A stretch of DNA of 64,000 bases from contig NC_064538.1 of the NCBI RefSeq assembly GCF_023856365.1, forward strand, positions 17,688,935 to 17,752,934, written 5' to 3'. The notes beneath the pieces were generated by a model. The model had not been told where the DNA came from. It did not search any database and saw only the letters and a program-made list of their open reading frames with translations. The stretch is from Brienomyrus brachyistius (lineage: Eukaryota > Chordata > Actinopteri > Osteoglossiformes > Mormyridae). Position numbers and translations under genes: made by a program. This document shows, in pieces, positions 41,725 through 55,054 of this stretch (the stretch's first letter is position 1; every line of letters starts with the position of its first letter).

Positions 41725-42085
41725 CTCTTTGATGTGCTGGACCGGGAGAGCGCTCAAGGGCGCGATCCTTTCGCCAGGATGTCAGTTGCGATACCTGCCC
41801 CCCTGTCGTCGGGCGTCATCTCTCCACACCGAATTGCACGTTCACGGTCAACTGAGCGACGGATTATATAGTGTCGGCGAGCGCAGAGCGCGCTGTTCCC
41901 CTGAATGCACCAGGCGGTGTATTAGCATGCATATTCACACTGAATTAGCGGGGCGTCAGGAGAGATCCGGGGATCACCGTGTTAAGTGGAACAAGGGATC
42001 AGCGAGGATTTCCGATCAGAATCACTGTTACTGCGCGGAACAAATCCACGATGGTGTGTCGACCTGTCATTGAAACCGGCACATC
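41725..42085. promoter_or_regulatory. CpG-dense pocket upstream of SIM2
   Basis: About 360 bp visibly rich in CG (for example GGGCGCGATCC, GTCGTCGGGCGTC, GGCGAGCGCAGAGCGCGCTG) inside AT-rich flanks, with a TATATAG word at about 41866. About 3.6-3.9 kb upstream of the SIM2 start. Could be an alternative or antisense promoter, or an unmethylated enhancer; no exon can be proposed. Confidence 0.35.
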
Positions 42086-43084
42086 GATCCTGCGAATATC
42101 AGAAGGAAAGGTCTGGACACTTGATATCCATTTACATGTTTGTTATAATGTGGTAACGTAAGTATAAATAACCGTCTGTGTTTAAGAAGGGAGGATAATT
42201 GATTGTTACAATTTGTACGACTTATATAGGCCTATTGGTAGTGTCGTATTCTTATTTGGAAGGCTTTAAATCTCCAAATAGTCTGGAGAAATCTTTAACT
42301 TTACACACATGGCTCATAAAGTATTTGATATGTATAATTGCCCCCGAGAAAATATCACCGTGCGCTGCTGAACGACTGCCTTTTTTAGGTGTAATCAGTT
42401 CATTTATTTTCGTTTCAGCGCTGGCCGCGATATGCAGGCTATCGCTTTCTACGCGCCTGTCACCGTTGATGGATTAATGCAGAGAAACCACGATATGGAA
42501 AACGCTGCTGCCGACTCCCGCTCTTCTCTCGCCAAAGCCAGTGGTTTCCTAACCCAGCCCACACCTTTCACATCTCGCTAAAAATTATTATTTTTTTGTT
42601 AATTTAAGTCTATAGATTCTTTCGAACGGCCATCGCAAACGCGAGCTATGGAGAGGAGCCGCAAAACCTGAGAACACTGTACTTCGGGAGGCGTCGTTTC
42701 TTTTACAGTCCAGAGTTTGTTTTATGGTCAGGCTGTGCGCCATTTATCCTCCAACCGTAAACGTGGCAGCCGGAGAACGTCATTTCAAGTGCTCAGGATT
42801 AATCGTGAAGGAAAATGAGCAATAACAAATTTAAAAAATCATAAAAGCGTAAATTTTCTAATACTTATGTAAGACAATTCCCTTTAACATTTTTTTACGT
42901 ATAATTAATCAAATTTAATATATACTAATACGATTTTTTCCGTTGAATTCATCTTATGAAATAACTGTGATTTTATATTATTATCACATTTCAATGACAC
43001 TGTAATAGTGTTTTCCTTAAGTTGTGATTGTGTGTGTTGGTGTGTGAGGATCTAAATGGAAGCATGTACCAGTGGGCATCTTAA

Positions 43085-43465
43085 TCCTCAGGTGCTGCCA
43101 CCCATCCACGCATCCATCCATCCACCCATCCATCCACACACCTTCTATCCACCTATCTTTGTTGGAGTTGCAGGTGGCCTGGAACCTATCCCAGGCAAAG
43201 CAGGGCACGAGGCTGGGGTCACCCAGGCTGGGATGCCAGTCCATGACAGGGCACATACACCAACACACACAATCACACTCTAGGGGCAATTTAGAGATGC
43301 CAATTTGCCTATAGCACCAGGAGGAAACCCACGCAACACAATGAGAACATCCATACTCCCCGAACAGAGCGCTGCAGCGGAAATGAAATCCCCACACCTG
43401 CAGGAGTGAAGCAGCAGTGCTGCCCACCGATCCACTTCCAGTGCTCCCAGTTTGCGGAATATGTG
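43085..43465 (-). repeat. GGCGGCATGGTGG-type SINE, near full length, minus strand
   Basis: CATCCATCCATCCACCCATC, GGCTGGGATGCCAGTCCATG, CAGGGCACATACACC, GGCAATTTAGAGATGCCAAT, AGGAGGAAACCCACGCAACA and GAGAACATCCATACTCC occur in the reverse order of the copy at 60713-61050. Confidence 0.75.
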
Positions 43466-43469
43466 TGCC

Positions 43470-46400
43470 AGTGAGGCTTTCATTCTTCGGGGCATGCTCT
43501 TTCCACCTGGGATGTCTTGGCGTGGGTTATACCTTCTTCCCCTCACCTTCTTCTACTTGACGTGCGTATAGTGTTCCCAGGAATCAGAGTCAACGTGGGC
43601 AACAGCAGCAATTATCTTAAGCAAATATCTCCATCCATGCTTCAGTTCATTCACCGTGATCTTACATACACACACACCCGTCAATCGCTGAAATGCATGG
43701 TTGTTTCACTTCATCCAAAGGTGTCCTTTCATAAATTAAAAATAATACACTATCCAAGAGACACAAGTGTCACTTGCATCCACATGAGATACACTCAAAC
43801 ATAAGAGTGCATCAACAGTTAGAATAAAACCATAAGCATGTTCTGAAGGGCTGTGGCCCTGAGCGATGAACCAAATTGTATTTCATTCAAAATATTTTGG
43901 CTGCTGTGCAATAAAACGAGTTTCCTCCAGTCTGGCAGAAACAAATGAAAACACATACGTGACCAGCAGAGAAACACCTCAGATCAATCAAAAGCGATTC
44001 TTCAATTCGGTAAAATAAAACAAAAACAAAAATATACGATGTGTCACGGGGGGAGATGATTAATGATATGGCAAATTAGTTTTAATACCTAAATTAACAT
44101 CTGGGGCTCAGGCTTCTCCCATCAGCATGCTATTTCCTGTTATGCTTATATTGTATTGATTTTGCAGTGCAAACAGACCATGTGACTCAACTTAAATAAT
44201 TACAAGTTAACCAACTGCAGTTACTCTAAGAAACTGAGACACCAGGCAAGCTTTGTTCTGTAAAAGGTGAGCATGTTAGCGGGGAGTATTATTCAGGTGA
44301 GGCAGCAGTTTGTGTTACTCAATGTTGTTGAGAATGGTGCTGTACTGATTTAGTCCAAATTCTATTTAAAATGACCATCACTAGGACGGAACTACAGTTG
44401 CATCAGATCCACATCACTAACTCATGCTTTAGTTGTTCTTTTTTTAAGGGATGATACTTGGTGCCAGCATTCAAGTCTCTGCATCACTGGGTGGAATTTA
44501 CACATTCTCTCCTTATTGTTTCCTCTGGATTCTCTGGGTTTTCCCAGTCCAAAAATATGTTAACCTGCTTTGAAGCTGCCAGGGAGAATGGTGAGTGTGC
44601 CTTGCGTGGCTTCTGGGATGGGCTCCAGACCATGCATGGACCAAGCAGGTGGGTGATATTTGTGTCCTGCATTCTGGTTAATTGGCTGAGTACTGTCTGC
44701 CCAATATCCCACTTTATTTAAGAAACCAAAATTAAATTGACAGCATATTCATTGAGATCATCAACTTAATGATCTCCCAAACCCATCTCTTAAATCATAA
44801 GGTAGGAGATGCTACAATTTTTATGGTGCGTTGCTCTCTTGCACTTCGCTTTGTGTTGCTTTGCTTCTAGACAACAGAAGCCAGGAATCACTTCAGCACC
44901 TCTGAAGCAGTATATGTAAAAGGTCTACAGACCCCCCCTCCCCAGTCAGAAACATTCTTCAGGATTTATAAAATAAATACTGGATGCCCATTGCTCCATG
45001 ATACATCGCCAAGACTTCCAGAGCCCAGGAGAGGAACATCTCTGAGGGTCATGTGGCCTGGATAGGTAAGTGAACCGAAGTAATTGATTTTGACAAAGTA
45101 ATCTAAGCAAAACAACGTAATTGGACTTAGTAGAATTTGTCAAATCAGCTAAGTGGTCGTGGAAGCATTTTGAATTAGCTCCTGTCCATCTTATCGCTTA
45201 TGACAGAAGAACCTGGGCAGGGCAGGGAAGAGTGTATATTGCACAGCACTATATTCTATTCTGTCTGATTTCCAGTTGCTTCTACTGTCATATGGAATAG
45301 TTTAGTCAGTTGTTTCCTCCTACTTTGAGAACAGAGCTCCTTAAACGTTTCCATATTTTAGCAAAAGTATATCAGGTGTGTAAAATATCCTTAATGGCAA
45401 TTAGAGACACACATTTAGTTATACACTTTGTTATAGTTATTGTAACTTTGTTTAGACTGACTTGATTCCTTTTCAATCCACCTTGAAGGTTCTCTGGAAG
45501 AAAAGAACTGGGTTTTTGCCCTTCAGGCTGAAGAGCGGCAGCGATGTGTCACTCACAAGGGCTGTTTGGCCATGTGAGTCAGGGACAAGCATGCGTGCAG
45601 TTAAATGAGGAGGATGGGAGAGCGTCACAAGGATGGGGGTTAGGGGAGGAGCCACGCAATGACGACGCGGATAACATCAACTCACACATGCCCGCATCTG
45701 TGGACTCTCTGCAGTTTTCAGTTTCATTTTTCAGGTTTTTAATTTTTTTTAACCCCTACGGAACTGAATGCCCCTTATTTTTTTAACCAGGACTCTTTTA
45801 AGATTCTTTTTTTCTTTTAAATGCCTCTTTCTCTTGTTTCCTTCGTACATGTGGCATTTTTCAGTGGCACATTATTACACGGAGGCCTGGGGACCGCCGT
45901 TCGCCCATGAAAGATTTCCCAGAGGAGGGTGGTCAAAGAACAGACGAATCGGGGGCTGGGGTCACGAGGCGGGGGATTCAGCATGCGCTCACAGCCCGCC
46001 CAACAACACAGTAATGATGCACGTAAGGAAAGGAAGGGTGGGGGGACTTCACTTCAAAAGTGAAGAAGGGACGTAGCAACACAACACCGTATGTGTTCTC
46101 AGTAACAGTCATTTTTAAAAGGTGCATGAAATGGATGCAAGTCGAACTGGTTCATACAAATTCATGACCTTCATGGCCTGGGCCGAGTGGTATGACAGTA
46201 ACACTAGTTTTTCAATCTGTTTAAGCCACCCGGCCGCGGTAAAGCGAAGTTCTTGGCCTGACTAGTTCCTCACGCTGAGTCAACATGCGAATCACACTTT
46301 GCAGAACACTCCAGTCCCTCTTGTTCTTTTTAATTAGTTTAACTTTAACAAACACTCAGGTGCTGGTTATTTCTGTTTGTTCAGTGTATCTCTGTTATCG

Positions 46401-49400
46401 CTCTGGGCATTTCGAAGAACAGGAGATGCACTGAGCCGCAGCAATTCATGGAGAGTCTCTTCCCATAGGTGAATGTGTACAACTGTCAGTCTGGGTATAA
46501 TACACCTATGTAAATTACATAAATCACACACATTACTGATGTGAGGGATTCACAATTATTAAAAATAGTCAAAAAAATATTTCATACAGTTAATTTCCTG
46601 TTACTCCGAAATGGGCCCATTTTTACATAGACATTACATTTACATAAAGATTACATCTACATAGACAATACATTTACATAGAGATTACATAAACATTATT
46701 TAATATAAGTTTAACTAAACTAAATGTTAACAGACCTTCAGCTTTAACCCAAAAGAAGTCTAAATAAAATAGAAATATATTATATATTGTATATTGGTAT
46801 CTATCATGATTTTAGTTAGGGTGAGTATTGTGAAAATAGGACAGTTAATAAACACATATATTAACCGCAAAGTTTAACATTTTATTCTGTATTCTATATA
46901 GTGTTCAAGGGACATTTGTGTATTTAGAATGATATTAAGTTGGGATTCAAGACACTGAGATGATTCTTCCAGAAAGCAGCATTTTCAGAAAGTGTCTCAT
47001 TTTAACAACACTCACCCTAAATATTTAACAGAATTTCCAGCTATAGTAAAGCAAAGTAAAGCACACTTTCCCTGGTATACAGACAATTCCACATTGGTTG
47101 GAACCAGGTGCATCACATCACTCATACCACTAAATTAATGTTAAATTAAGCAAAAGCTTAAAAAAATATATCTTTGTCTTGGTGCTGTGTCCACATCAGT
47201 GTTGTGATCCATCTGCAGTCCATCTATTTTCCATATGCTTTGCTAGTACAGGGCCATGGAAGCACCTTATACTACTAAAAAATGAACTTTAATGCATTTC
47301 ATCTAGGTGTATAATGTTAATATGACTGATGCGAATAATAGCATGTGCAAAACACCTAACATCAATAAACAACACAACTTTAGATAACGTTTTCCAACAT
47401 TCAACGACAATTACTGCTATTTTATAAAAGTTAATAATGAAAAAATATTTGCGAAGGTAATTAACTGGCGCGTTCATTCGTTTTTCCATGATACACATCC
47501 AGCTGCGTCTCGCAGAAAAGGTAATCCAACCGGATTTAAAAATAACAACAAAAATGAAACTGCTCTCAGTTAAAGAACGTGTTGTTTCCTTAAATAAATA
47601 AAACCGTAGCTTAAGACATATGAGCGCACATGCACCGAAACGCATAGAAACACACTGAAACACAAACATCAATCCCCAGGGCACCACTATTAAATCCTTT
47701 TTTCTTAAAAAAAAAAAAAGTCCTAAAGCTTGGAAACCGTGCAGCTGCAGTGTCGGCGTTAAGTAGAGACTCGTGTATAAAAGAACCCCCATCGCAAATA
47801 AAAGAACGAAAAAAACTAATCTGTTCGGTAAACTCGAGTTATTGGGGAACGGTAATCAGTTTTCTGTCACTGAATGGATCAATATACCACTGCACTGCAA
47901 ATACATTTTACACAACAATTACTCCAGAATATAAATGAACTTTTGTCCCATTTTGTACTATGTTCCTTGGCAGGTTATCTTGCTTTGATACTTTCCTCGC
48001 ATAGCATGGATTCCGTTGACTGCATTAATCAGATCTAGACTATTAATACATATTGAAATAGGCCTATGAAAATGACGAAATACGTTAGTTTCAGGCGATG
48101 CTGGGTCAGGCGTTTACGCTCTGCTGAGAGATTACATTTCCTTTGTTGTCTTTATCTAATCTATTGACAATGCCTATGCGCACCTGTATGGCAGTTCACA
48201 GAGAGGGCAAATGACCATGGCAGAATTTCACCTGTTGCCCATTCATTCGTCTTTTCCCCTAGCAGGGACATTTCATCTAAAATTTAGTCCCTTAACCAAC
48301 GCCGCGGCAGTAATAGAGAGCCATTTTCGTTGGAGAACAGTAGCGCTGGAAGTAAAAGGACGATGAAGGTGTTTCAACATCCCATCTTGCCTGTTTCGAC
48401 AAAGAAACATAATTATTCTATCTCGCAATGGCTCAGAAGCGACATTATGATTATTTCTCTCATGCTACCGATGATACAAAATAACTCCAGTAAAGTCTAT
48501 TGGTTACTAGGACTTTCGGCACTCTGAGCCCAAAACATCTTCCATATAACAGCCTATACTGTTAATCATTTTCTCTTTCCAGTGCTATCGTATTATGTAG
48601 TGGGTTTATAATGTTCTGAGGCTGAATTGCTGATTCTTAACCCCCCGAGGTTAAACACACGCAGCAGGTTGGAAATAAATCTTGAAAATGTCTTCATTTA
48701 TATCGCATAATGTTAATCCTGTTCCTCTTAGGGTTTTCAACTCGTGGGAAGAGACTCGGGGTAAACACGCTGTAACGGGCTCTGCATTGACTTGTTTGCT
48801 TTGCCCAAGGAGGCCTTGGGAGAAACGAATCGTTGTAAGAGTGCATTTTCCATTTTGCTTTTACAGAAAAAGTATTAATGGAGATTATCAGCACCGCATG
48901 GTAACATATATCTATAGATACTGCATAGCCTACTTTAACTGCAGATCAGTCGTTAATTCGTAATGCACAAATCTGACATTCACAGAGCAAGTTAGATTTT
49001 AATAAGCAAGTTTTGACTGTAGCGTTGTCATAATTAATTACTACACTTTTTCATAGTTTCAGATAATGAAAACTGGACATTTGAAAACGTTGATACTGTT
49101 ATTAAATATTAAATTGTTAACGTAACATGTCAAATTAAATGTCTTCCCTTTGACGGTATGTAGTGTGGCTAATGAGCAATTATATTTAAAGTATTTATAT
49201 ATCTATATTGTTGACATAGCCTATTGCAAATTAATATATAATTCATGACAAACTGCTGCTTATTTTCGTATATCACAAATACGACATTCAACACACAATT
49301 TTGTTCGAATTGATTTATGAAAAAGTCGGATTTTCTGTAGTGCCATTGAAAATAATAAATTTTTCCGTTAAAAAAAGTCTGAATACATGAAAATGAAAAA

Positions 49401-50160
49401 AAAATGGACAGATTCGTTATTTGATGATAAGTTTGTTTTTAACAGCGATTTCCATCATCTCGTTTTAATTTAAATATATGCCTATATTTCCCAAGGTTAT
49501 ATGAAATAGATTCAAGTGTTGTGCGTGCGACTGTACTAATATATGGTTTCATGGTTTTGAAAAAAATGGTCAAAAATTTGATATCTCTAAACATTAAACA
49601 TTGATAAATAAAAACCACAGGCTAATCTCCCAATGTTTTCATTGGCAACCATTTTGTAGGCATATACAGGCCAATTTATATTCGGCATCGGATTTAATAA
49701 AATTTGCCTTTATTTTAATAGGTTAAAATTTCTATTTTAGACAATTGTTTTAATTTAGTTTAGATCTACAAGATGTAAGGTCATATTCCTCTGACCATAA
49801 TAGGGCCTATTAATGCAGTAACATTGGCGATGCGCTAGCGGCTATTCTCCCGTCCCCTACCCTTCGAGCTCAGCGTTCCATTTTTGCAGTCTTTGATTAA
49901 CGCTTTACTGCCCTCTACTGGACCCAAACCATCGTAGCTAACAAATGTTCGAGCCATACGGTTCTTCGAATTATTATTATTTTTTATTTTGTATGAATAA
50001 CTGAAAATGATTAACATCTTATCAGCACTACAGTCAAATGCTTACAGTGAATTTGATCATCCAGGATAATTTTCAGCTCTTTTCTTCGAAGATAAACTTC
50101 CTACCCGAGATTACATTTCTGTTAGTAAGGCGTTGTCGATTGTATTAATCAGAAAGGCAC
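43470..50160. other. Gene-free region upstream of SIM2
   Basis: No exon seen. A partial SINE is at 44455-44670. The rest is unique-looking, with AT-rich blocks (46.5-47.7 kb, 49.0-49.8 kb). 48180-48330 contains GAATTTCACCTGTTGCCC with an E-box. The 167-codon minus frame at 47289-47792 is AT-rich and has no recognisable content. Confidence 0.4.
44455..44670 (+). repeat. GGCGGCATGGTGG-type SINE, partial copy
   Basis: GGAATTTACACATTCTCTCC, GGGTTTTCCCAGTCCAAAAA and GGGATGGGCTCCAGACCATG correspond to the promoter-distal part of the 60713-61050 element. Confidence 0.6.
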
Positions 50161-50169
50161 AGACCAGAA

Positions 50170-50295
50170 ATTCAACCATGCACCCATCTTCTAAGCACTA
50201 ATCCTGGTAATGATCTTGGGGAGGTGGGCTTGGAGCACTCGATACGAGGCTGGGGTGCACCATGGATGTGATGACAATCAATTCACCTGAATGAA
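50170..50295 (-). repeat. GGCGGCATGGTGG-type SINE fragment
   Basis: GGTAATGATCTTGGGGAGG and ACGAGGCTGGGGTGCACCAT resemble the middle of the reverse-oriented element. Short and diverged. Confidence 0.35.
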
Positions 50296-50539
50296 ACAGA
50301 CACTGCAAATATTTTGTTGGATGGATGGTCTTTTTGAAGAGATTTTTTAAAATGCACTTACAGGAAATAATCATTGCCAATTATAAAATAATAATAAAAA
50401 ACGTCTCATACAGGATTTCATGGACAACGGTCAAAATTCATTTTTTTCAGGCACGGTGTTGTCCTCATTCTTTACAAATTCATAAAATCGTGGCACACAC
50501 CTCCAGCAGGGGTGAGAAGCAAGCATAACACGCGCCAGC

Positions 50540-51960
50540 AAAGTGGTTAATGGCAGGCAAATTTACTGCCCCTATTAATCCTAATGGCTCCCTAATGGAA
50601 CATGTCCTTAACTTCGAGCCAAATGGCTGTTTGCAAGGTCATGTGGTGTTTCGTCTGAAGCGTTCAGAAATGCCATTTCAATGAGCTATAAGTAGCTGGA
50701 TCAAACAGCGAGAGGCGCGTGTTTGACACCGGCAGCCAAAGATCCATGACATTTTTAGCTTTCCCGACACCTTAAATCTTTCTTCGCTGATGATGAGCTG
50801 GTGCATCTTAAGATCGTGCCAGAAAGACTTATGCTTTCCAAGTGCGGACCGTAACGCCAAAAACTTACAAGACCCGTATCACGTGACTTGGTCGAGCACC
50901 GTGGTGTGGGGGAGGCCTACTGGTCAATCCCAGTCTTCGTCCAGCCCATTCCCGTACTTTCTTTCCCCCCGGGGTGGAAATGCTGAACACGGAGTTGGGA
51001 TCTGACTTGTCACTGGTCTCCTAGACTAAATCTTACTTCACAGGGCACCTTCTGTGAATCCCGTCCCGCCCAATGTAAAGCTGTCTGCCACATACAATGA
51101 GGCCAACATATGGAATATATTTAGCGCGCTCTTAGTCCTATGTAACTCCTGGACACGGTCTTTCAGAGACCCCTTCGCCTGACCCGCACCAACCATAAAT
51201 CAGAGTCCTCTGTTTAATTAGCCCTAATTAGAACCGCGTAAGGGAAAGTCTTTCACAAATTAGTGGATTTCAAGAAGTGCTGCATAGCTACAAGGCTTGG
51301 CTTAGAGCGTCCTTCCGAAGGACTCGGGCGGCGAAAAACGCTGAATAAATTGTTCCACTTTTTTAAGCCCAAAATTAGAAGCAAAAAAAGCAGGAAAAGG
51401 GAAAAATCCAGAACCCTGGAGCTGAGGACTGTTTTCATTACCCGTGCCACACGCACACTCACATGCTGATTGCTTGAGTAAAACAGCATCGCATTGTCAC
51501 CGCAGTATTATTTAACAAGTGCTCCTTTCTCCCCCAAAAGCAGACATATTACTTTTGATGAAATGCAGACCTGAGGATCAATACTCCACGGGACGGAAGA
51601 TTTGCTCTGGAAAATGTAGTTCTCCATCTATAATATTCTACCCCCTGTTTTATCCCCGAGCCTCGGGTCTCTGAGGACTAATACTTCTTACTCAGTAAGG
51701 TGGCCCCAAGATCCTTCTCTACCGCTGATGGCAGACATATGGTTTCCGGCCACTACAGATGGCACTGCGGGCTAAAGTTACATTCGTTTTATGCAAACCC
51801 GCACCGACATCTACCCACAAAAGAATTAAACCTGTCTTTCCGTTATATTACTCGACGTGAATATGCGCTGGCGAAGGCCTTAGATTACACGGAATGTGTA
51901 GAGATGGATAAGAGGGCAAACAGAATTATTGTAAGTGCACCCCATAATTGAGACTTCCTT
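50540..51960. promoter_or_regulatory. Candidate conserved non-coding cluster upstream of SIM2
   Basis: About 1.4 kb of repeat-free, mixed-composition DNA with dense factor-like words. Examples are CACGTG (50880), two TAATTAG sites 3 bp apart (TTAATTAGCCCTAATTAG, about 51214-51231), CATATG and CAGATGGC E-boxes (51735-51765) and TTTATGCAAAC (51788). Small frames exist but none is exon-like. Regulatory role is inferred from texture only. Confidence 0.35.
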
Positions 51961-51964
51961 GATA

Positions 51965-54265
51965 AAGGCATGGAAGGAGTCAGTCTCCCTTGCAATCCTC
52001 TATCGGCACACTATTAGACTAATCTTTATTATTACAAGCATTTCCCCCAGGAGACACTCAACTTACCGCTAATTATGCGTCTGCTGAGGTTTTGCGCTGA
52101 CCTGTAGCAAAATGAGTGGCCAAATGATTCCAGCCCAGCACCAGTCATTCCCTTCCTTATCGCCCTGCGGTAGGCCTATACTTTAAAAATACACTAGCCC
52201 TACTTATTTTTATTCCACTGACGGTTGTATTATTCTATCTACACCGAAATCAGATATTAATTTAAAATGGCAAAAAAACAACAGGTCGCAGACACTGTCG
52301 CGCAATTCGTGCTTGCTCTTGCACAAAAAGTTACAATAAGCTGTAGTTTCACCTTGCCGAAACATTTTAGTAGGACTGGAATAGTTAAGGGGAGATCGCC
52401 GACGTTTAATGTACGCTGTTAGTGGGGCTTGGTGCTGGGGAGCATCGGCTCATTATTCTGCGTCGCGTTTCTCACCTGCAGGCATCATGTGCAGATATGA
52501 AAACAGATTTGATGGTCTGTGCAGAAATAGACAGGCCCCCCCAACAGGTAAAAACAAGAACAGGCCTGTAGCCCACAAGACCCAACACTCACCCCGTTCA
52601 GACGTTTGCTTAGCGGTTCCTCTAACTGAGGTCCGCAGAACACTGCAGCTTCTCACCGCGACGAGAATAATTCGGGCAATTAAGACTTATTAAGTTTAAA
52701 ACAAACAGATAATTAAATTACAGGAGATCTGTTTCCTTTATGCCCCTTTAAGTGGAGGGAGGTAGCTGTCGGCCTTGTTTTCTGGCTCCTATATTAATAA
52801 ACGTGGATCCAATTAAACCTTCGTTTCTTCCAAGTTTACATGGTTTTTGTTTAGTTTCAACACGCATGTTCTTTCACAAGATGTCTGGAAAAAATTATTT
52901 TGCTAATCATCATTTCAGTACCATGTTATTAAACGAACCATTCACACGCACACGTTCCACGTATGGATTAAACTTCGTTTTAAACAATCAGCCAAAGGTT
53001 CAGTCGGTAAAGCGCTTATTCTTTATTAATTGGCTGTATGAACCGTTTAGCGAGTCCTATTTGTTAATGACATATATAGCTGTTTAAATGTATACTTATT
53101 TCTTAATTTGGTTTACCGGGCTTTTGGCTGAAGTATTATAAGTAAAATGTTGAGAAATATTACCGCCTTACAAAAATGCCCCCACTCGGCAAGTTCAGGA
53201 GACACACCGTCTCTCATATTAAATTTAATAACAATATTTTAGTCCATATCGAGAGATCTTGTTTTTAAATTATTTTTCATCAGTGGATGTTAACATTGGC
53301 GCATTACGTCTCACAATTTAACTTGAACAAAAATTCACGCATTTTAGTAATATTCATCTACTTTAATGAAATGCTACAAATAGCCTACTTTAAAAACAGT
53401 AGCTGCTCAACATATACGTTTTTCACATAATAGGTCTAACAAAAAGTAAAAATAAGAATTTATTTCATTGAATTAAATATTTTCATTAAATCAGCAGAAA
53501 AAAAGAAATGCGTCACATGCCAACAATGGAGTTATAGCTTTATTAGGTAAATACTGCCCACAAAAATGTATGATTTATTTGTAAATAATAAAGAGTGCGG
53601 GCATAGGTGAGTTGCTTGCTAAACGTAAACACGGGACAGATTAGTAAACAAGAAACCGCGAATTAGGAAAAAGAGAAAGGGAAGTGAGACCCCTAGTGGC
53701 CGATACAATCTTCAATCGTGTAGCGGTTTCAACACTACTGCTAGCACCTTCTACTCGTTGTTCTACATTTTAAAGTGTTCTACGAGATTAACTTGATATC
53801 CATCCATCCATCCATCCATCCAGCACTGTGCGTCGTGCCGCCCCCATTAACGTAACTTATAAATAAAATCATACTTTACATGATGCTGCGCAATTTTCTA
53901 TTATATTCATTTGTACAATTTTCTTTAAAAGACACAGCTGATACAAATTAAGAAAAGAACATTTTAACTTGCTGAAATGCACCTGCAATATTTTTCGTGA
54001 CCTGCAGCCTGTAACGTTTAGTAGAGCTGACATGTAGGTCAGTGCCGTGTTAGAGCCTAATCAGGTCTAACTAATTATGCCTTAGTGTGAGATGAAAACC
54101 AGGTTGTGAAAAGCTTAGAGGGCAGGGTTGTTCGCAGAAAATGTCTCATACTTCCCACTGAGTCATACTCAGGCTATTAGGTTTAGCTTCACACTTAAGG
54201 TTGCTGGTGTATGTTCTATTTTGAAATATATAGGCCTAGTTGCGTCATTTTTTTTCTTTGTAAGT
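51965..54265. other. Gene-free flank
   Basis: No coding signal. A (CCAT)n run lies at about 53797-53822. The rest is AT-rich unique-looking sequence. Confidence 0.4.
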
Positions 54266-54269
54266 GTAA

Positions 54270-55050
54270 ATATCAATCAATCTTCCATAACCATTTATCC
54301 AGCACATTGGGGGGGAGGGGGGCTGACAATATTGTTATTATTATCAATCCATCTTCCAGCCACTTACCCCGTACAGGGATGTAGGGGGTGAGACGTGCGG
54401 ATGGAGTGAAACTTGGCAGCATAGGGTACAAAGCAGGGGTACACCCTGTATGGGATGCCAGTCCATCACAGGGCACAGAGCAGGGGTACACCTTGTATGG
54501 GATGCCAGTCTATCACAGGGTACAGGGTAGGGACACCCTGTATGGGATGCCAGTCCATCACAGGGTACAGGGTAGGGACAGCCTGTATGGGATGCCAGTC
54601 CATCACAGGGTACAGGGTAGGGCAGGGGCGCCGCTAAGGGGGGGAAAGTTGGGACAATTCTAAGGGCCCACGCCCTTTAGGGGCCCCCAGAGATCTGAAT
54701 GGGTGTGGTAGGGGGGCCCAACCTCATATTTTGTCATAGGGCCCAAAATTGCTAGCGGCGCCCCTGGGGTAGGGACACCCTGTATGGGATGCCAGTCCAT
54801 CACAGGGCACAGGGCAGGGGACATCTTGTATGGGATGCCAGTCTATCACAGGGCACAGGGCAGGGGTACACCCTGTATGGGGTGTCAGGACATCACAGGG
54901 CACAGGGCAGGGGACACCTTGTATGGGATGCCAGTCTATCACAGGGCACAGGGCAGGGGTACACCCTGTATGGGGTGTCAGGACATCACAGGGCACAGGG
55001 CAGGGGACATCTTGTATGGGATGCCAGTCTATCATGAAGCACATAAAAAC
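54270..55050. repeat. Tandem array built from a dispersed repeat, with MITE insertion
   Basis: Units of about 43-60 bp made of GTATGGGATGCCAGTCCATC, ACAGGGCACAGGGCAGGGG and TACACCCT. The unit matches the GGGATGCCAGTCCATNACAG core of the SINE copy at 43085-43465, so a piece of that element was amplified in place. The left flank (TCTTCCATAACCATTTATCC) and right flank are ordinary element sequence. The array is interrupted at 54623-54766. Confidence 0.9.
54623..54766. mobile_element. hAT-type MITE inserted in the tandem array
   Basis: 144 bp with inverted ends CAGGGGCGCCGCTAA and TAGCGGCGCCCCTG, flanked by a perfect 8-bp duplication GGGTAGGG (54615-54622 and 54767-54774). Internal AAGGGCCCACGCCC and ATAGGGCCCAAAATT. 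No coding capacity. A different family from the CAGTGTTTCTCAACC copies. Confidence 0.92.
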
Positions 55051-55054
55051 ACAT

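Noticed and set aside
47289..47792. 167-codon minus frame
   Set aside because: AT-rich, hydrophobic by composition, no family resemblance and no nearby exons.
51700..51951. 83-codon frame in the candidate enhancer block
   Set aside because: No start context or splice partner. Dense factor-like words suggest non-coding function instead.
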